Origin: Ollibium composti
GTDB taxonomy: Bacteria > Pseudomonadota > Alphaproteobacteria > Rhizobiales > Rhizobiaceae
NCBI RefSeq assembly: GCF_004801285.1
Contig: NZ_SSNY01000002.1
Coordinates: forward strand, 1-64,000
Direction of reading: 5' to 3'
Length of the DNA stretch: 64,000 nt
A program made the translations under genes and the position numbers. The notes beneath the pieces were generated by a model that saw nothing but the letters and a program-made list of their open reading frames with translations, had not been told where the DNA came from and searched no databases. This document shows positions 26,941 to 35,170 of this stretch, piece after piece (within the stretch, counting starts at the first letter, position 1; each line of letters starts with the position of its first letter).

Positions 26941-27004
26941 AGGCGATGCTTGACGGCGATGCTGCGAAGCATAGCCTCGGAGCTTCCCGATCGATGAGTC
27001 CGCC

Positions 27005-27538
27005 ATGATGGAAAACTATCCGCCCCCGCTTGCCGTTAGCCGCTGGTTCAACACGCCCGCACCCTTGGTTCTGGAGGAGCTGAAGGGCCGAGTCGTCGTC
27101 CTGCATGCCTTCCAGATGCTTTGTCCGGGCTGCGTTTCCCATGGCACGCCGCAGGCCGAGCGGCTCCATCGCATGTTCGATGCGAAGGACGTCACCGTCA
27201 TCGGCCTGCATACCGTCTTCGAGCACCACGCGGCGATGACGCCGGTGGCGCTGGAAGCTTTCATCCACGAATACCGTCTGACCTTTCCCATCGGTGTCGA
27301 CGAAGCCGGCACCGACGGCCCGATCCCTGTGACGATGGCGCGCTATTCCATGCGCGGCACGCCGACAACGATTGTCATCGACCGCGCCGGGCGGCTGCGC
27401 AAGCACCAGTTCGGTCAGGTCGACGATCTTTCGCTCGGCGTAGCTATCGGCGCGCTGCTGGCGGAGGCGCCGCCGGATATGGCGGCGGAGAGTGCGTCCG
27501 CCGGATGCGACGAAACGGGTTGCACCGTTCCGAACTGA
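27005..27538 (+). CDS. Redoxin (TlpA/peroxiredoxin-like thioredoxin-fold protein)
   Basis: A 177-residue thioredoxin-fold protein. The active site is C40-P-G-C43 in FQMLCPGCVSHGTPQA, followed by VIGLHTVFEHHAAMT, the cis-Pro loop MRGTPTTIVIDRAGRL and a C-terminal extension ending GCDETGCTVPN with two further cysteines. No signal peptide is seen, so it is probably cytoplasmic. It could reduce disulfides or peroxides. It is 64 bases downstream of livF in the same direction and could be read through from it. The extra Cys pair might bind metal or resolve the active site. Confidence 0.78.
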   Translation: MMENYPPPLAVSRWFNTPAPLVLEELKGRVVVLHAFQMLCPGCVSHGTPQAERLHRMFDAKDVTVIGLHTVFEHHAAMTPVALEAFIHEYRLTFPIGVDEAGTDGPIPVTMARYSMRGTPTTIVIDRAGRLRKHQFGQVDDLSLGVAIGALLAEAPPDMAAESASAGCDETGCTVPN

Positions 27539-27559
27539 CGAAGCGGTGGGTCGCGGCGG

Positions 27560-28243
27560 TCAGTCGGTGCCTTGCAGGCGCCGCGTCCAGTTCTCGACCG
27601 TGCGGGTTTCGAGACGCTTGCGGGCATAGCCGCGCCAGCCGTCAGGCAAGTGAGCAAGCCCAGCCATTTCGGCCAGAGCATCGAGGTTCATCGTGTCGAC
27701 ATAGAGGACGCGCCACGTCCGCCGGATCGTCCAGTCCGGCGAGACGCGATCCACGAGGCGCATCTCGTCTCCGGCCTCGACGAAGCCTTCCTCGATCACG
27801 CGGTAATACCAGCCGGTGAAGCCGGTCCTCTGCACTTGCGACGACATGTCGGCGACGTCGAAACGGGCATTCAGCTTCCAGCACGGCTGGCGGCCCTGGC
27901 TGACCTGGATCATCGCGCCGCCAAGGCGGAAGATGTCGCCGATGGCCGTATTGTCCTCCGTCATGCCGCGCGTCGACAGGTTCTCGCCGAACGCGCCCGG
28001 TCTTTGGAGGACTTCGCGGTCCCCGAGCGCATCGATCCAGTATGCGTAGTGATCGAAGGCATAATGGTGCAGCGCCTTGTCCGACCCGCCATGGTGCTTG
28101 CGGTCGCCCTGAACGTCGCCCGCCAGCCCTTCGCGGCCGACGAACAGGCGCCCGGCGACGGCCTGCTTGCCGATGCCGCTTGGAACACCGCGAGGGCCGA
28201 GCGGCGCGACGCTGCCGGTCAGGATCTGGTCGACGATGGTCAT
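27560..28243 (-). CDS. MOSC domain protein (YiiM type)
   Basis: A 227-residue protein starting at ATG 28243 (MTIVDQILTGSVAPLGPRG). MOSC features are GLAGDVQGDRKHHGGSDKAL, HHYAFDHYAYW, PGAFGENLSTRGMTEDNTAI and the cysteine motif QGRQPCWKLN. YiiM-type MOSC proteins belong to the molybdenum-cofactor-using group that reduces N-hydroxylated compounds such as 6-hydroxylaminopurine. It converges with the redoxin gene, 21 bases between stops. Its own promoter lies before 28243, downstream of the Lrp-type gene. Confidence 0.87.
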   Translation of the reverse strand: MTIVDQILTGSVAPLGPRGVPSGIGKQAVAGRLFVGREGLAGDVQGDRKHHGGSDKALHHYAFDHYAYWIDALGDREVLQRPGAFGENLSTRGMTEDNTAIGDIFRLGGAMIQVSQGRQPCWKLNARFDVADMSSQVQRTGFTGWYYRVIEEGFVEAGDEMRLVDRVSPDWTIRRTWRVLYVDTMNLDALAEMAGLAHLPDGWRGYARKRLETRTVENWTRRLQGTD

Positions 28244-28323
28244 GGATACGTTCCATCCCGGTTCGCCCGAAAAATCAACCGGGCACGCCGGGCCGGCGGT
28301 TGCGCCACCCCCCTGTCCGAGCC

Positions 28324-28761
28324 TCAACCGGACCGCTCTATGTCGCGCCGAAGTACGATCAGCGTCGTCAGATCCTGCACTTCCGCCGTTTCCGCGATCG
28401 CGTCGCGCAACCCGTTCAGCCGGTCGATCGAAGCGACTTCCACCTCGACCACGAGGTCGAGCTGGCCGCTGACGGAGGAGACGCGGCGCACCTCGGCATA
28501 GCCGGCCAGCCTGTCGAGAATGCCCATGGAAGGCGTGCGCGCCAGCGTCACCAGAAGGAAGGCGCGAATGACGTCGGCCTCCATCTGGCCGATGTCGGCG
28601 CGGTAGCCGCGGATGACGCCGCTGCGTTCCATCTGCGCCACCCGCTCGCTGGCAGCGGAGCGCGACAGACCGACCCTGGCGGCCAGCGTCTTCATCGGCA
28701 CGCGCGCTTCCTTCGACAGGATGGAGAGAATTTCGCGGTCCTTCGCGTCGGGCTGCTTCAC
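28324..28761 (-). CDS. Lrp/AsnC family transcriptional regulator
   Basis: A 145-residue regulator. An N-terminal helix-turn-helix (DREILSILSKEARVPMKTLA, SRSAASERVAQMERSGVIRG) is followed by the RAM ligand domain (VIRAFLLVTLARTPSMGILD, EVRRVSSVSGQLDLVVEVEV). GTG at 28761 follows AAAGGAGCCCACC. It is divergent from the three-domain protein at 28900, with 138 bases between them, so it probably controls that gene in response to an amino acid. A longer start at 28851 is unlikely. Confidence 0.88.
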   Translation of the reverse strand: MKQPDAKDREILSILSKEARVPMKTLAARVGLSRSAASERVAQMERSGVIRGYRADIGQMEADVIRAFLLVTLARTPSMGILDRLAGYAEVRRVSSVSGQLDLVVEVEVASIDRLNGLRDAIAETAEVQDLTTLIVLRRDIERSG

Positions 28762-28899
28762 GGTGGGCTCCTTTGCCCTGCCGGCAATATGCCGGTCTAT
28801 GTCGTCAGTCTGTCGGCCTCGCCGGCACCTTGCCGGATGCCTGCTTTGCATGACCGTGCAAAACTATCCACCATAAAATCCCGCACCGAAGCGCCTTCC

Positions 28900-31800
28900 A
28901 TGACCGATCTCGACCACCCGGCTCCCGATTTTCCGCTCGAACAGGCGGCAGCGCTGGCACGCGAGCATTTCGGTGTCGACGGCGAGCTTTCCCGTCTCGA
29001 CAGCGAACGCGACCAGAATTTCCGTCTCGTTTCCGCCTCCGGCGACTGGACGTTCAAGATCGTCAACGCCAGCGAACCGGCGCTGGAGAGCGAGTTCCAG
29101 GCCGCGCTTTTCGACCATCTCGGCGCCGTCGCGCCCGAGCTTGCCCTGCCGCGCCTGCGCAAGACCGTATCGGGTTCCACGCTGGCGACCGCCGAGGGTG
29201 TTTCCGGCGTGCGTCATGCGCTGCGCATGGTGTCGTGGCTGCCGGGCAAGCCGTTGGCCGAGAGCGCGCGCACGACTGAAGTGCTGCATTCGCTCGGCCG
29301 GATTATGGGGCGTATGGACCGCGCCTTGCAGGGTTTTATCCATCCCGGCGCGCTGCGGGTATTCGACTGGGATATCCGCCGCGCCGGCGAATCCCGCTCG
29401 TGCCTGCACCACATCGCCGACGATGCCGACCGGGCGCTGGTGACGCGTTTCCTCGACCGCTTCGACGCGCATGTGGCGCCGCGCCTGCCGGCGCTGCGCG
29501 CGCAGGTGATCCACAACGACGCCAACGACTGGAACGTGCTGGTCGATCCCGACCGGCCGGATGCAGTCGCCGGCGTTATCGACTTCGGCGACGCGCTGCA
29601 CACCGTCCTCATAGCCGAGGTCGCGGTGGCCTGCGCCTATTCTATCCTCGACCAGGCTGACCCGATCGGCGCGGCGGCCGGCATAGCGGCCGGCTTCCAT
29701 GCCGAATATCCGCTGCGCGAAGAGGAACTCGATCTCCTGTTCGACCTGATCGCGGCGCGCCTGGTCATTTCCGTCACCCTGTCCGCCCAGCGCAAGCAGC
29801 GCACCGGCGACAATCCCTATCTGGCGATCAGCGAGGCGCCGGCCTGGCGGCTCTTGCGCCGGCTCGACGCGATGAAGCCGCGCTTCGCCACCGCCATCCT
29901 GCGCCATGCCTGCGGCTTCGACGCGGCACCCGGCGCGAGTGCGGTATCGGGCTGGATCGCGCGTAGTGCGAAAACCTTCGCGCCGATCCTCAAGCCGCAT
30001 CCGGCGACACTGACCAAGGCGCTGGTTCCCTATGGCGACGCCGCCAATCAGATGACCGTCGCTTCCGCCGCCGCCGATCCCGATACGGCTTCGGCGTGGT
30101 GGGATGCCTACGCGGCCGAGCATGGCGTCACGCTCGGCATCGGGCCGTGGGGCGAGGCGCGCACCGTCTATTCCGGCGACATGTTCCGCTCGCGCCTCAT
30201 CGAAGGTGAACGGCGCGACCGCCATCTCGGCCTCGACCTGTTCATGCCGGCCGGCACGAAGCTCTACACGCCGTTGGCCGCGACGGTGAAAAGCGTCGAG
30301 ATCGAGGAAGACCCGCTCGGTTACGGCGGCCTCGTCGCGCTGCTGCACGAGCCGCAAGGCTGTCCGCCCTTCGTTACGCTGTGGGGCCATCTCGCCCATG
30401 AAGTCGTTACGCGGCTGAAGCCCGGAGACAGGCTGGAAGCCGGCGCGCTGATCGCCGAGATGGGCGCAAATGCCGAAAACGGCGGCTGGGCGCCGCATCT
30501 GCACTTCCAGATTTCCGTCGATCCGGACATGGCGGCGCGCGACATTCTCGGCGTTGGCGAAGCTCGCTATCTCGACGTCTGGCAAAACCTCTTCCCGAAT
30601 GCCGCGACCTTGGCTGGCATTCCGCCCGAAGCTTTCACGCAGACGGGCTTGAGCCGGGCGGAGATCGTCGCCGAACGCAAGGCAAAGCTGCTGCCCAACC
30701 TGTCGATATCCTATTCCGAGCCGATCAAGTTCGTGCGCGGCGAGGGGGTGTGGCTGATCGACGACCGGGGCCGTGCCTATCTCGACTGCTTCAACAATGT
30801 CTGCCACGTCGGCCACGCGCACCCGCATGTGGTCGAGGCCATCGCCACCCAGGCGGCCAAGCTCAACACCAACACGCGCTACCTGCACGACAACATCGTC
30901 GCCTACAGCGAGCGGCTGACGGCAACCCTTCCGCCGGAACTCTGCGTCGCCGCCTTCGCCTGTTCCGGCAGCGAGGCCAACAGCCTGATGCTGCGCATGG
31001 CGCGCACCCATACGGGGCGTGAAGAGGCCATCGTGCTCGACTGGGCCTATCACGGTACCACGCAGGAACTCATCGACCTCAGCCCCTATAAATACAAGCG
31101 CAAGGGCGGTAAGGGCCGCAAACCGCACGTCTTCGAGGCCGTCATCCCCGACAGCTACCGCGCACCCGATGACTGGCCGGTGGAAGAGCACGCAAAGCGC
31201 TTCGCCGCGAGCGTCGCCGAGCAGATCGAGGCGATGCGGAAAGAGGGCGGCGCGCCGGCTTTCTTCCTCGCCGAATCCATTCCCAGCGTCGCCGGTCAGG
31301 TGTTTTTGCCGGAAGGTTACCTGAAAGAGGTCTACGCCATGGTGCGCGCCGCCGGCGGCATCTGTGTCGCCGACGAGGTGCAGGTCGGCTTCGGCCGTGT
31401 CGGCAGCCACTGGTGGGCGTTCGAGACGCAAGGCGTGGTGCCCGACATCGTCACCATGGGCAAGCCGATCGGCAACGCGCATCCGATGGCGGCGCTGGTC
31501 ACGACGCGCGAGGTGGCTACCTCCTTCAACAACGGCATGGAATATTTCAATACCTTCGGCGGCAATCCGGTGTCCTGCGCCGCCGGCCTCGCCGTGCTCG
31601 ACGTGATCGAGCAGGGTGATCTGCGCCGCAACGCGTCCGAGATCGGCGCCTATCTGGTCGAGCGCTTCCGCGCCATGCAGGAGCGACATGAATCGATCGG
31701 CGACGTGCGCGGCATGGGCCTGTTCCTCGGCATCGAACTGGTCGAAGACCGCCGCACGAAAGTGCCGGCGACCGCACTGGCGAAGAAGATCTGTGACGGC

Positions 31801-31953
31801 GTGCGTCGGCGCGGCGCGCTAATGGGAACCGAGGGACCGCACGACAACGTGCTCAAGATGCGCCCGCCGATGATTTTCACGCGCGCCGACGCCGACCTTC
31901 TGGTCGCGCTCCTGGAGGAGACGTTCGAGGCGGTGGAAGCCGGCGGGCAGTAA
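28900..31953 (+). CDS. Fusion of kinase-like (APH), M23-like and class III aminotransferase/phospho-lyase domains
   Basis: A 1017-residue protein with three domains. Residues about 1-340 are APH/ChoK-like: catalytic HNDAND from H205 and metal DFG from D228. Residues about 410-560 are M23-like with zinc ligands H442/D446 (HLGLDLF) and H533-L-H535. Residues about 590-1017 are a class III aminotransferase; the PLP lysine is K855 in [10 protein letters not shown], and SSG-like [17 protein letters not shown] precedes it. The closest human pairing is hydroxylysine kinase plus the phospho-lyase PHYKPL, so phosphorylation then phospho-lyase cleavage of a hydroxy-amino acid or ethanolamine is inferred. 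No signal peptide is visible. The divergent Lrp regulator and downstream amino-acid binding protein support amino-acid catabolism. Confidence 0.88.
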   Translation: MTDLDHPAPDFPLEQAAALAREHFGVDGELSRLDSERDQNFRLVSASGDWTFKIVNASEPALESEFQAALFDHLGAVAPELALPRLRKTVSGSTLATAEGVSGVRHALRMVSWLPGKPLAESARTTEVLHSLGRIMGRMDRALQGFIHPGALRVFDWDIRRAGESRSCLHHIADDADRALVTRFLDRFDAHVAPRLPALRAQVIHNDANDWNVLVDPDRPDAVAGVIDFGDALHTVLIAEVAVACAYSILDQADPIGAAAGIAAGFHAEYPLREEELDLLFDLIAARLVISVTLSAQRKQRTGDNPYLAISEAPAWRLLRRLDAMKPRFATAILRHACGFDAAPGASAVSGWIARSAKTFAPILKPHPATLTKALVPYGDAANQMTVASAAADPDTASAWWDAYAAEHGVTLGIGPWGEARTVYSGDMFRSRLIEGERRDRHLGLDLFMPAGTKLYTPLAATVKSVEIEEDPLGYGGLVALLHEPQGCPPFVTLWGHLAHEVVTRLKPGDRLEAGALIAEMGANAENGGWAPHLHFQISVDPDMAARDILGVGEARYLDVWQNLFPNAATLAGIPPEAFTQTGLSRAEIVAERKAKLLPNLSISYSEPIKFVRGEGVWLIDDRGRAYLDCFNNVCHVGHAHPHVVEAIATQAAKLNTNTRYLHDNIVAYSERLTATLPPELCVAAFACSGSEANSLMLRMARTHTGREEAIVLDWAYHGTTQELIDLSPYKYKRKGGKGRKPHVFEAVIPDSYRAPDDWPVEEHAKRFAASVAEQIEAMRKEGGAPAFFLAESIPSVAGQVFLPEGYLKEVYAMVRAAGGICVADEVQVGFGRVGSHWWAFETQGVVPDIVTMGKPIGNAHPMAALVTTREVATSFNNGMEYFNTFGGNPVSCAAGLAVLDVIEQGDLRRNASEIGAYLVERFRAMQERHESIGDVRGMGLFLGIELVEDRRTKVPATALAKKICDGVRRRGALMGTEGPHDNVLKMRPPMIFTRADADLLVALLEETFEAVEAGGQ

Positions 31954-32016
31954 CAGCTTTCGCGTCGGCACGGTGCCGCCGCGGCACATCAGAGTGACAC
32001 GGTTCAAAAAATGCTT

Positions 32017-32060
32017 CCGGCGCCCGCGCGCCGGTCGTGGGCGGGGTTTTGCTTTTTTCC
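32017..32060 (+). terminator. Probable terminator between the fusion gene and the binding protein
   Basis: CCGGCGC and GCGCCGG form a 7-bp stem with a four-base loop, followed by GC-rich sequence and TTTTGCTTTTTT. The T-run is separated from the stem by about 12 bases, so termination may be partial; a longer alternative pairing with GTGGGCGGGG would place the stem next to the T-run. Confidence 0.45.
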
Positions 32061-32078
32061 AACCAAGGGAGGAATCTT

Positions 32079-33095
32079 ATGAAACGGGAAATTCTTGCAG
32101 CGCTGGTTCTGGCCGGCTCTGCTTTCGTCGCGTCTGCGGCCGCCGCCGATACGCTGGACGATGTCAAGGCGCGCGGTTCGGTGCGTTGCGGCGTCAGCGA
32201 GGGCGTCGCCGGCTTCTCGGCGCCGGACGCCGCGGGCAAATGGGTCGGCTTCGACGTCGATTTCTGCCGCGCGGTGTCGGCAGCCGTCTTCGGCGATCCG
32301 GAAAAGGTGAGCTATGTGCCGCTCTCCACCAAGGACCGCTTCACCGCCTTGCAGTCGAGCGAGGTCGATCTTCTGTCGCGCCAGACCACCTGGTCGCTGT
32401 CGCGCGATTCCGGCATGGGCATCCATTTCGTCGGCACCGCATATTACGACGGACAGGGCTTCATGATCCCGAAGAAGCTCGGCGTCGACAGCGCGCTGAA
32501 GCTCTCCGGCGCGACCGTCTGCACCGAGCAAGGCACCACGACCGAGCAGAACCTGACCGACTATTTCCACGCCAACAAGATGGAATACCAGCCGGTGGTG
32601 ATCGATTCCGCCGACGGCGTCATCAAGGCCTTCGAGACGGGCCGTTGCGACGTCTATTCGACCGACGCCTCGGCGCTCTATGCGCAGCGTCTCAAGCTGG
32701 CCGATCCGAACGGCTTCATGGTGCTGCCGGAGATCATCTCCAAGGAGCCGCTGGGCCCAGCCGTGCGCCAGGGCGACGACAAGTGGTTCAACGTCGTGCG
32801 CTGGACGCTGTTCTCGCTGATCGAGGCTGAGGAACTTGGCATCACCAAGCAGAACGCCGAGGCCAGCCTGAAATCGGCCAATCCGGTGGTGACGCGCTTC
32901 CTCGGCGTCGAGGGCGACAACGGCCAGCAGCTCGGTCTCGATCCCCGTTTCGCCTATGCGATCGTCTCCGCCGTCGGCAATTACGGCGAGATCTTCGAGC
33001 GCAATCTCGGCGCTTCGAGCGAACTCAAGATCGAGCGTGGCCTGAACGCGCTGTGGAACAAGGGCGGCCTGATGTACGCCCCGCCCTCGCGCTGA
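32079..33095 (+). CDS. Amino-acid ABC transporter binding protein (AapJ/general L-amino acid type)
   Basis: A 338-residue secreted protein. Start ATG 32079 follows AAGGGAGGAA. The signal peptide ends near SAAAADTL. AapJ-type features are DDVKARGSVRCGVSEGVAGF, GFDVDFCRAVSAAVFG, RFTALQSSEVDLLSRQTTWS and GTAYYDGQGFMIPKKL. The general L-amino acid transporter normally has aapQMP next to aapJ; none is present here, so this binding protein may use a shared permease. It lies downstream of the kinase/phospho-lyase fusion and may supply its substrate. Confidence 0.88.
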   Translation: MKREILAALVLAGSAFVASAAAADTLDDVKARGSVRCGVSEGVAGFSAPDAAGKWVGFDVDFCRAVSAAVFGDPEKVSYVPLSTKDRFTALQSSEVDLLSRQTTWSLSRDSGMGIHFVGTAYYDGQGFMIPKKLGVDSALKLSGATVCTEQGTTTEQNLTDYFHANKMEYQPVVIDSADGVIKAFETGRCDVYSTDASALYAQRLKLADPNGFMVLPEIISKEPLGPAVRQGDDKWFNVVRWTLFSLIEAEELGITKQNAEASLKSANPVVTRFLGVEGDNGQQLGLDPRFAYAIVSAVGNYGEIFERNLGASSELKIERGLNALWNKGGLMYAPPSR

Positions 33096-33172
33096 GGCAT
33101 CTGGCTTCAGGAAGTTGGACTGTGTCGGACGACGGTGCCACGGCATCGTCGTCCAAGTTCGTTTTGCGTTTC

Positions 33173-33194
33173 AAAATAAAAACGTTTTTATTTT
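33173..33194. promoter_or_regulatory. Perfect 22-bp palindrome, likely operator of the LacI-type regulator
   Basis: The bases form a perfect palindrome centred on CG at 33183-33184: arm AAAATAAAAACG followed by its complement. LacI-family operators are typically palindromes with a central CG and AT-rich arms. A second partial copy (AAATCGTTTTTAT) starts at 33200. Both lie within 85 bases upstream of the LacI-type gene. Autoregulation and control of the genes at 34362-38886 are inferred. Confidence 0.6.
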
Positions 33195-33256
33195 CCTTGA
33201 AATCGTTTTTATCGGCTGATAGCGTCACGACTAAAGGAGTGAGCGGGGCGGCAATC

Positions 33257-34345
33257 ATGGCCGAGGGCAGGTCCACATCCGGTCGGTCGTCGCCGACGAT
33301 CAAGACGCTCGCGGCGCATACCGGCTATTCGATCGCGACGATTTCCAAGGCGCTGCGCGGCTCGCCCGTCGTCACCGACGCCACGCGCGAGGCGATCCTC
33401 TCCGCCGCCCGCGAACTGGGCTACCAGGCCAACGCCCGCGGCATGGCATTGCGCACCGGCAAGACCTACCAGGCGGCCGTGCTGATGCCGATCACCTCGG
33501 CGGCCGGCTACGAATGGGACGGTGTCGAGTATACGCAGATCCTCAGCGGCATCTCCCAGGCGCTGGACGGCAGCGACTATCAGCTTGCCGTGCATGGCTA
33601 TCGTAGCTTTGACGATGCCTGCGCCGTCGCCCGCCGCATCGCCGGCCAGCGGCTTGCCGACGGCTTGATCTTCTCCGGCGTGCTTGCCGACGACGAGCGC
33701 ATCGCCATGCTGGTCGAGGCCGACTTCCCCTTCGTGTCGCTCGGCCGTTGCCGCCAGCCGCTCGTCTACGCCCATGTCGACGTCGACAACGAATGGGCGT
33801 CGCATGCGGCGACCGCGCGGCTAATCGCCGGCGGCCATCGCCGCATCGGCCTCATCAATGCCGCGCCGCGCCTGTCCTACGCACTGGACAGGATCGACGG
33901 CTTTTGCCGCGCCTTTCGCGAGGCCGGGCTGGAACCGTCGCTGGATCTCGTGAAGGGCGGAGACCTCACCGCGCGCTTCGGCCGCGACAGCACGCTGGCG
34001 CTGTTCAAGGGCTCGGTGCCGCCGACGGCGCTGGTCTGCGTCAATGAGGCCACCACGCTGGGCGTGCTTTCGGCGCTCGGCAGCATCGGCCTTCGCGTCG
34101 GCGAGGACGTCGACGTGATCGCCTATGACGACATCAACGTCAGCGCCTATTTCAACCCGCCCGTCACCACCTTCTATCAGCCGATCGAATTGCTCGGCCG
34201 CCGGCTGGGCGAGTTCCTTTTGCTGCGCATGGCCGGCGAGGATCCCGCCGGACTGAGAGAAGTCTTCCGGCCGGAAATGATCGGCCGGCAGCCGGACGAT
34301 CTGGGCGGCCGCCTGAGCCGTCGCAGACCCACCCTGGAATCTTGA
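33257..34345 (+). CDS. LacI family transcriptional regulator
   Basis: A 362-residue repressor. The N-terminal DNA-binding domain reads IKTLAAHTGYSIATISKALR (helix-turn-helix), then a hinge helix near ARELGYQANARGMALRTGK. The rest is a sugar-binding-protein fold with FPFVSLGRCRQPLVYAHVDVDN and VDVIAYDDINVSAYFNPP. It is the first of a co-directional group: binding protein, permease, beta-glucosidase and SDR. A glycoside-derived inducer is likely given the glucosidase. Confidence 0.9.
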   Translation: MAEGRSTSGRSSPTIKTLAAHTGYSIATISKALRGSPVVTDATREAILSAARELGYQANARGMALRTGKTYQAAVLMPITSAAGYEWDGVEYTQILSGISQALDGSDYQLAVHGYRSFDDACAVARRIAGQRLADGLIFSGVLADDERIAMLVEADFPFVSLGRCRQPLVYAHVDVDNEWASHAATARLIAGGHRRIGLINAAPRLSYALDRIDGFCRAFREAGLEPSLDLVKGGDLTARFGRDSTLALFKGSVPPTALVCVNEATTLGVLSALGSIGLRVGEDVDVIAYDDINVSAYFNPPVTTFYQPIELLGRRLGEFLLLRMAGEDPAGLREVFRPEMIGRQPDDLGGRLSRRRPTLES

Positions 34346-34361
34346 AAACGGAGGAAACGAG

Positions 34362-35108
34362 ATGAAGAAAATCCTGATTGGCTTCGCACTAGCGCTTATG
34401 ACGTCGGGCGCGGCGCACGCCGCCGACCTCGGCGGTAAACTGCTGAAGGTGGGCTCCGACACCACCTCGCCGCCGATGGAAAGCGTCGATACGGCGACCG
34501 GCCAGATCGTCGGCTTCGACGTCGACGTGGTCAACGCCATCTGCGCCAAGATCAACTGCAAGGCAGAGTTCGTCACCACCGGCTGGGACGGCATCTTCGC
34601 AGCCCTCGACCAGGGCAGCTTCGACCTCGTCGCTTCCGGCGTCTCCATCACCGACGAGCGCAAGAAGGCGATGGATTTCTCCGAGCCCTACATCGTCAAC
34701 AGCCAGGCCATCCTGATGCGTGTCGAGGACGAAGGCCTGACCGCCGACGACTTCAAGACCAAGGGCAAGAAGCTGTCGGCCCAGGCCAACACCACCGACG
34801 CGCAGGTCGCCGAAGGCATCGTCGGCAAGGACAACGTCATCGCCTATGACAGCTTCGCCGCCTCGCTCATCGCGTTGAAGAACAAGGACGTCGACGGCGT
34901 CGTCATCAACGGCGCCAACGCGGCCGCCTACGAGAAGGAGTTCGCCGGCGAGCTGGTGGTGCCGATCCGCAACCTGCAGTCCGATCCGCTCGGCCTCGTC
35001 TTTCGCAAGGGCGATGAGAATGTCGCCGCCTTCAATGAGGGCATCGAAGCGATCAAGGCCGACGGCAGCCTCGACGCGCTGATCCAGAAGTACTGGGGCG
35101 CCAAGTAA
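34362..35108 (+). CDS. Polar amino-acid type ABC binding protein (family 3)
   Basis: A 248-residue periplasmic protein. The signal peptide (MKKILIGFALALMTSGAAHA) cuts after AHA. The family 3 signature is GFDVDVVNAICAKINCKAEF, followed by GWDGIFAALDQGSFDLVASG and the lobe-two motif DPLGLVFRKGDENVAAFNEG. AACGGAGGAAACGAG precedes the ATG. It pairs with the permease at 35171. No ATPase gene is in this group. Its location under a LacI regulator, next to a beta-glucosidase, suggests an unusual ligand such as a glycosylated amino compound. Confidence 0.88.
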   Translation: MKKILIGFALALMTSGAAHAADLGGKLLKVGSDTTSPPMESVDTATGQIVGFDVDVVNAICAKINCKAEFVTTGWDGIFAALDQGSFDLVASGVSITDERKKAMDFSEPYIVNSQAILMRVEDEGLTADDFKTKGKKLSAQANTTDAQVAEGIVGKDNVIAYDSFAASLIALKNKDVDGVVINGANAAAYEKEFAGELVVPIRNLQSDPLGLVFRKGDENVAAFNEGIEAIKADGSLDALIQKYWGAK

Positions 35109-35117
35109 TTTGGCCAT

Positions 35118-35147
35118 CGGCTCCGGCGTCGCAAGGCGCCGGAGCCG
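35118..35147 (+). terminator. Intercistronic stem-loop between binding protein and permease
   Basis: GGCTCCGGCG pairs with CGCCGGAGCC across an eight-base loop, plus one closing C-G pair, followed by TTT only. A stem here, right after the binding-protein stop, probably protects the upstream mRNA and reduces read-through, giving more binding protein than permease. Confidence 0.65.
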
Positions 35148-35170
35148 TTTCTCGCGGAGGGCGGATTGAG

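Noticed and set aside
28042..28899. N-terminal extension of the three-domain protein by about 286 codons
   Set aside because: The added residues overlap the Lrp-type and MOSC genes antisense and are arginine-rich; ATG at 28900 starts the APH-like domain at its usual place.
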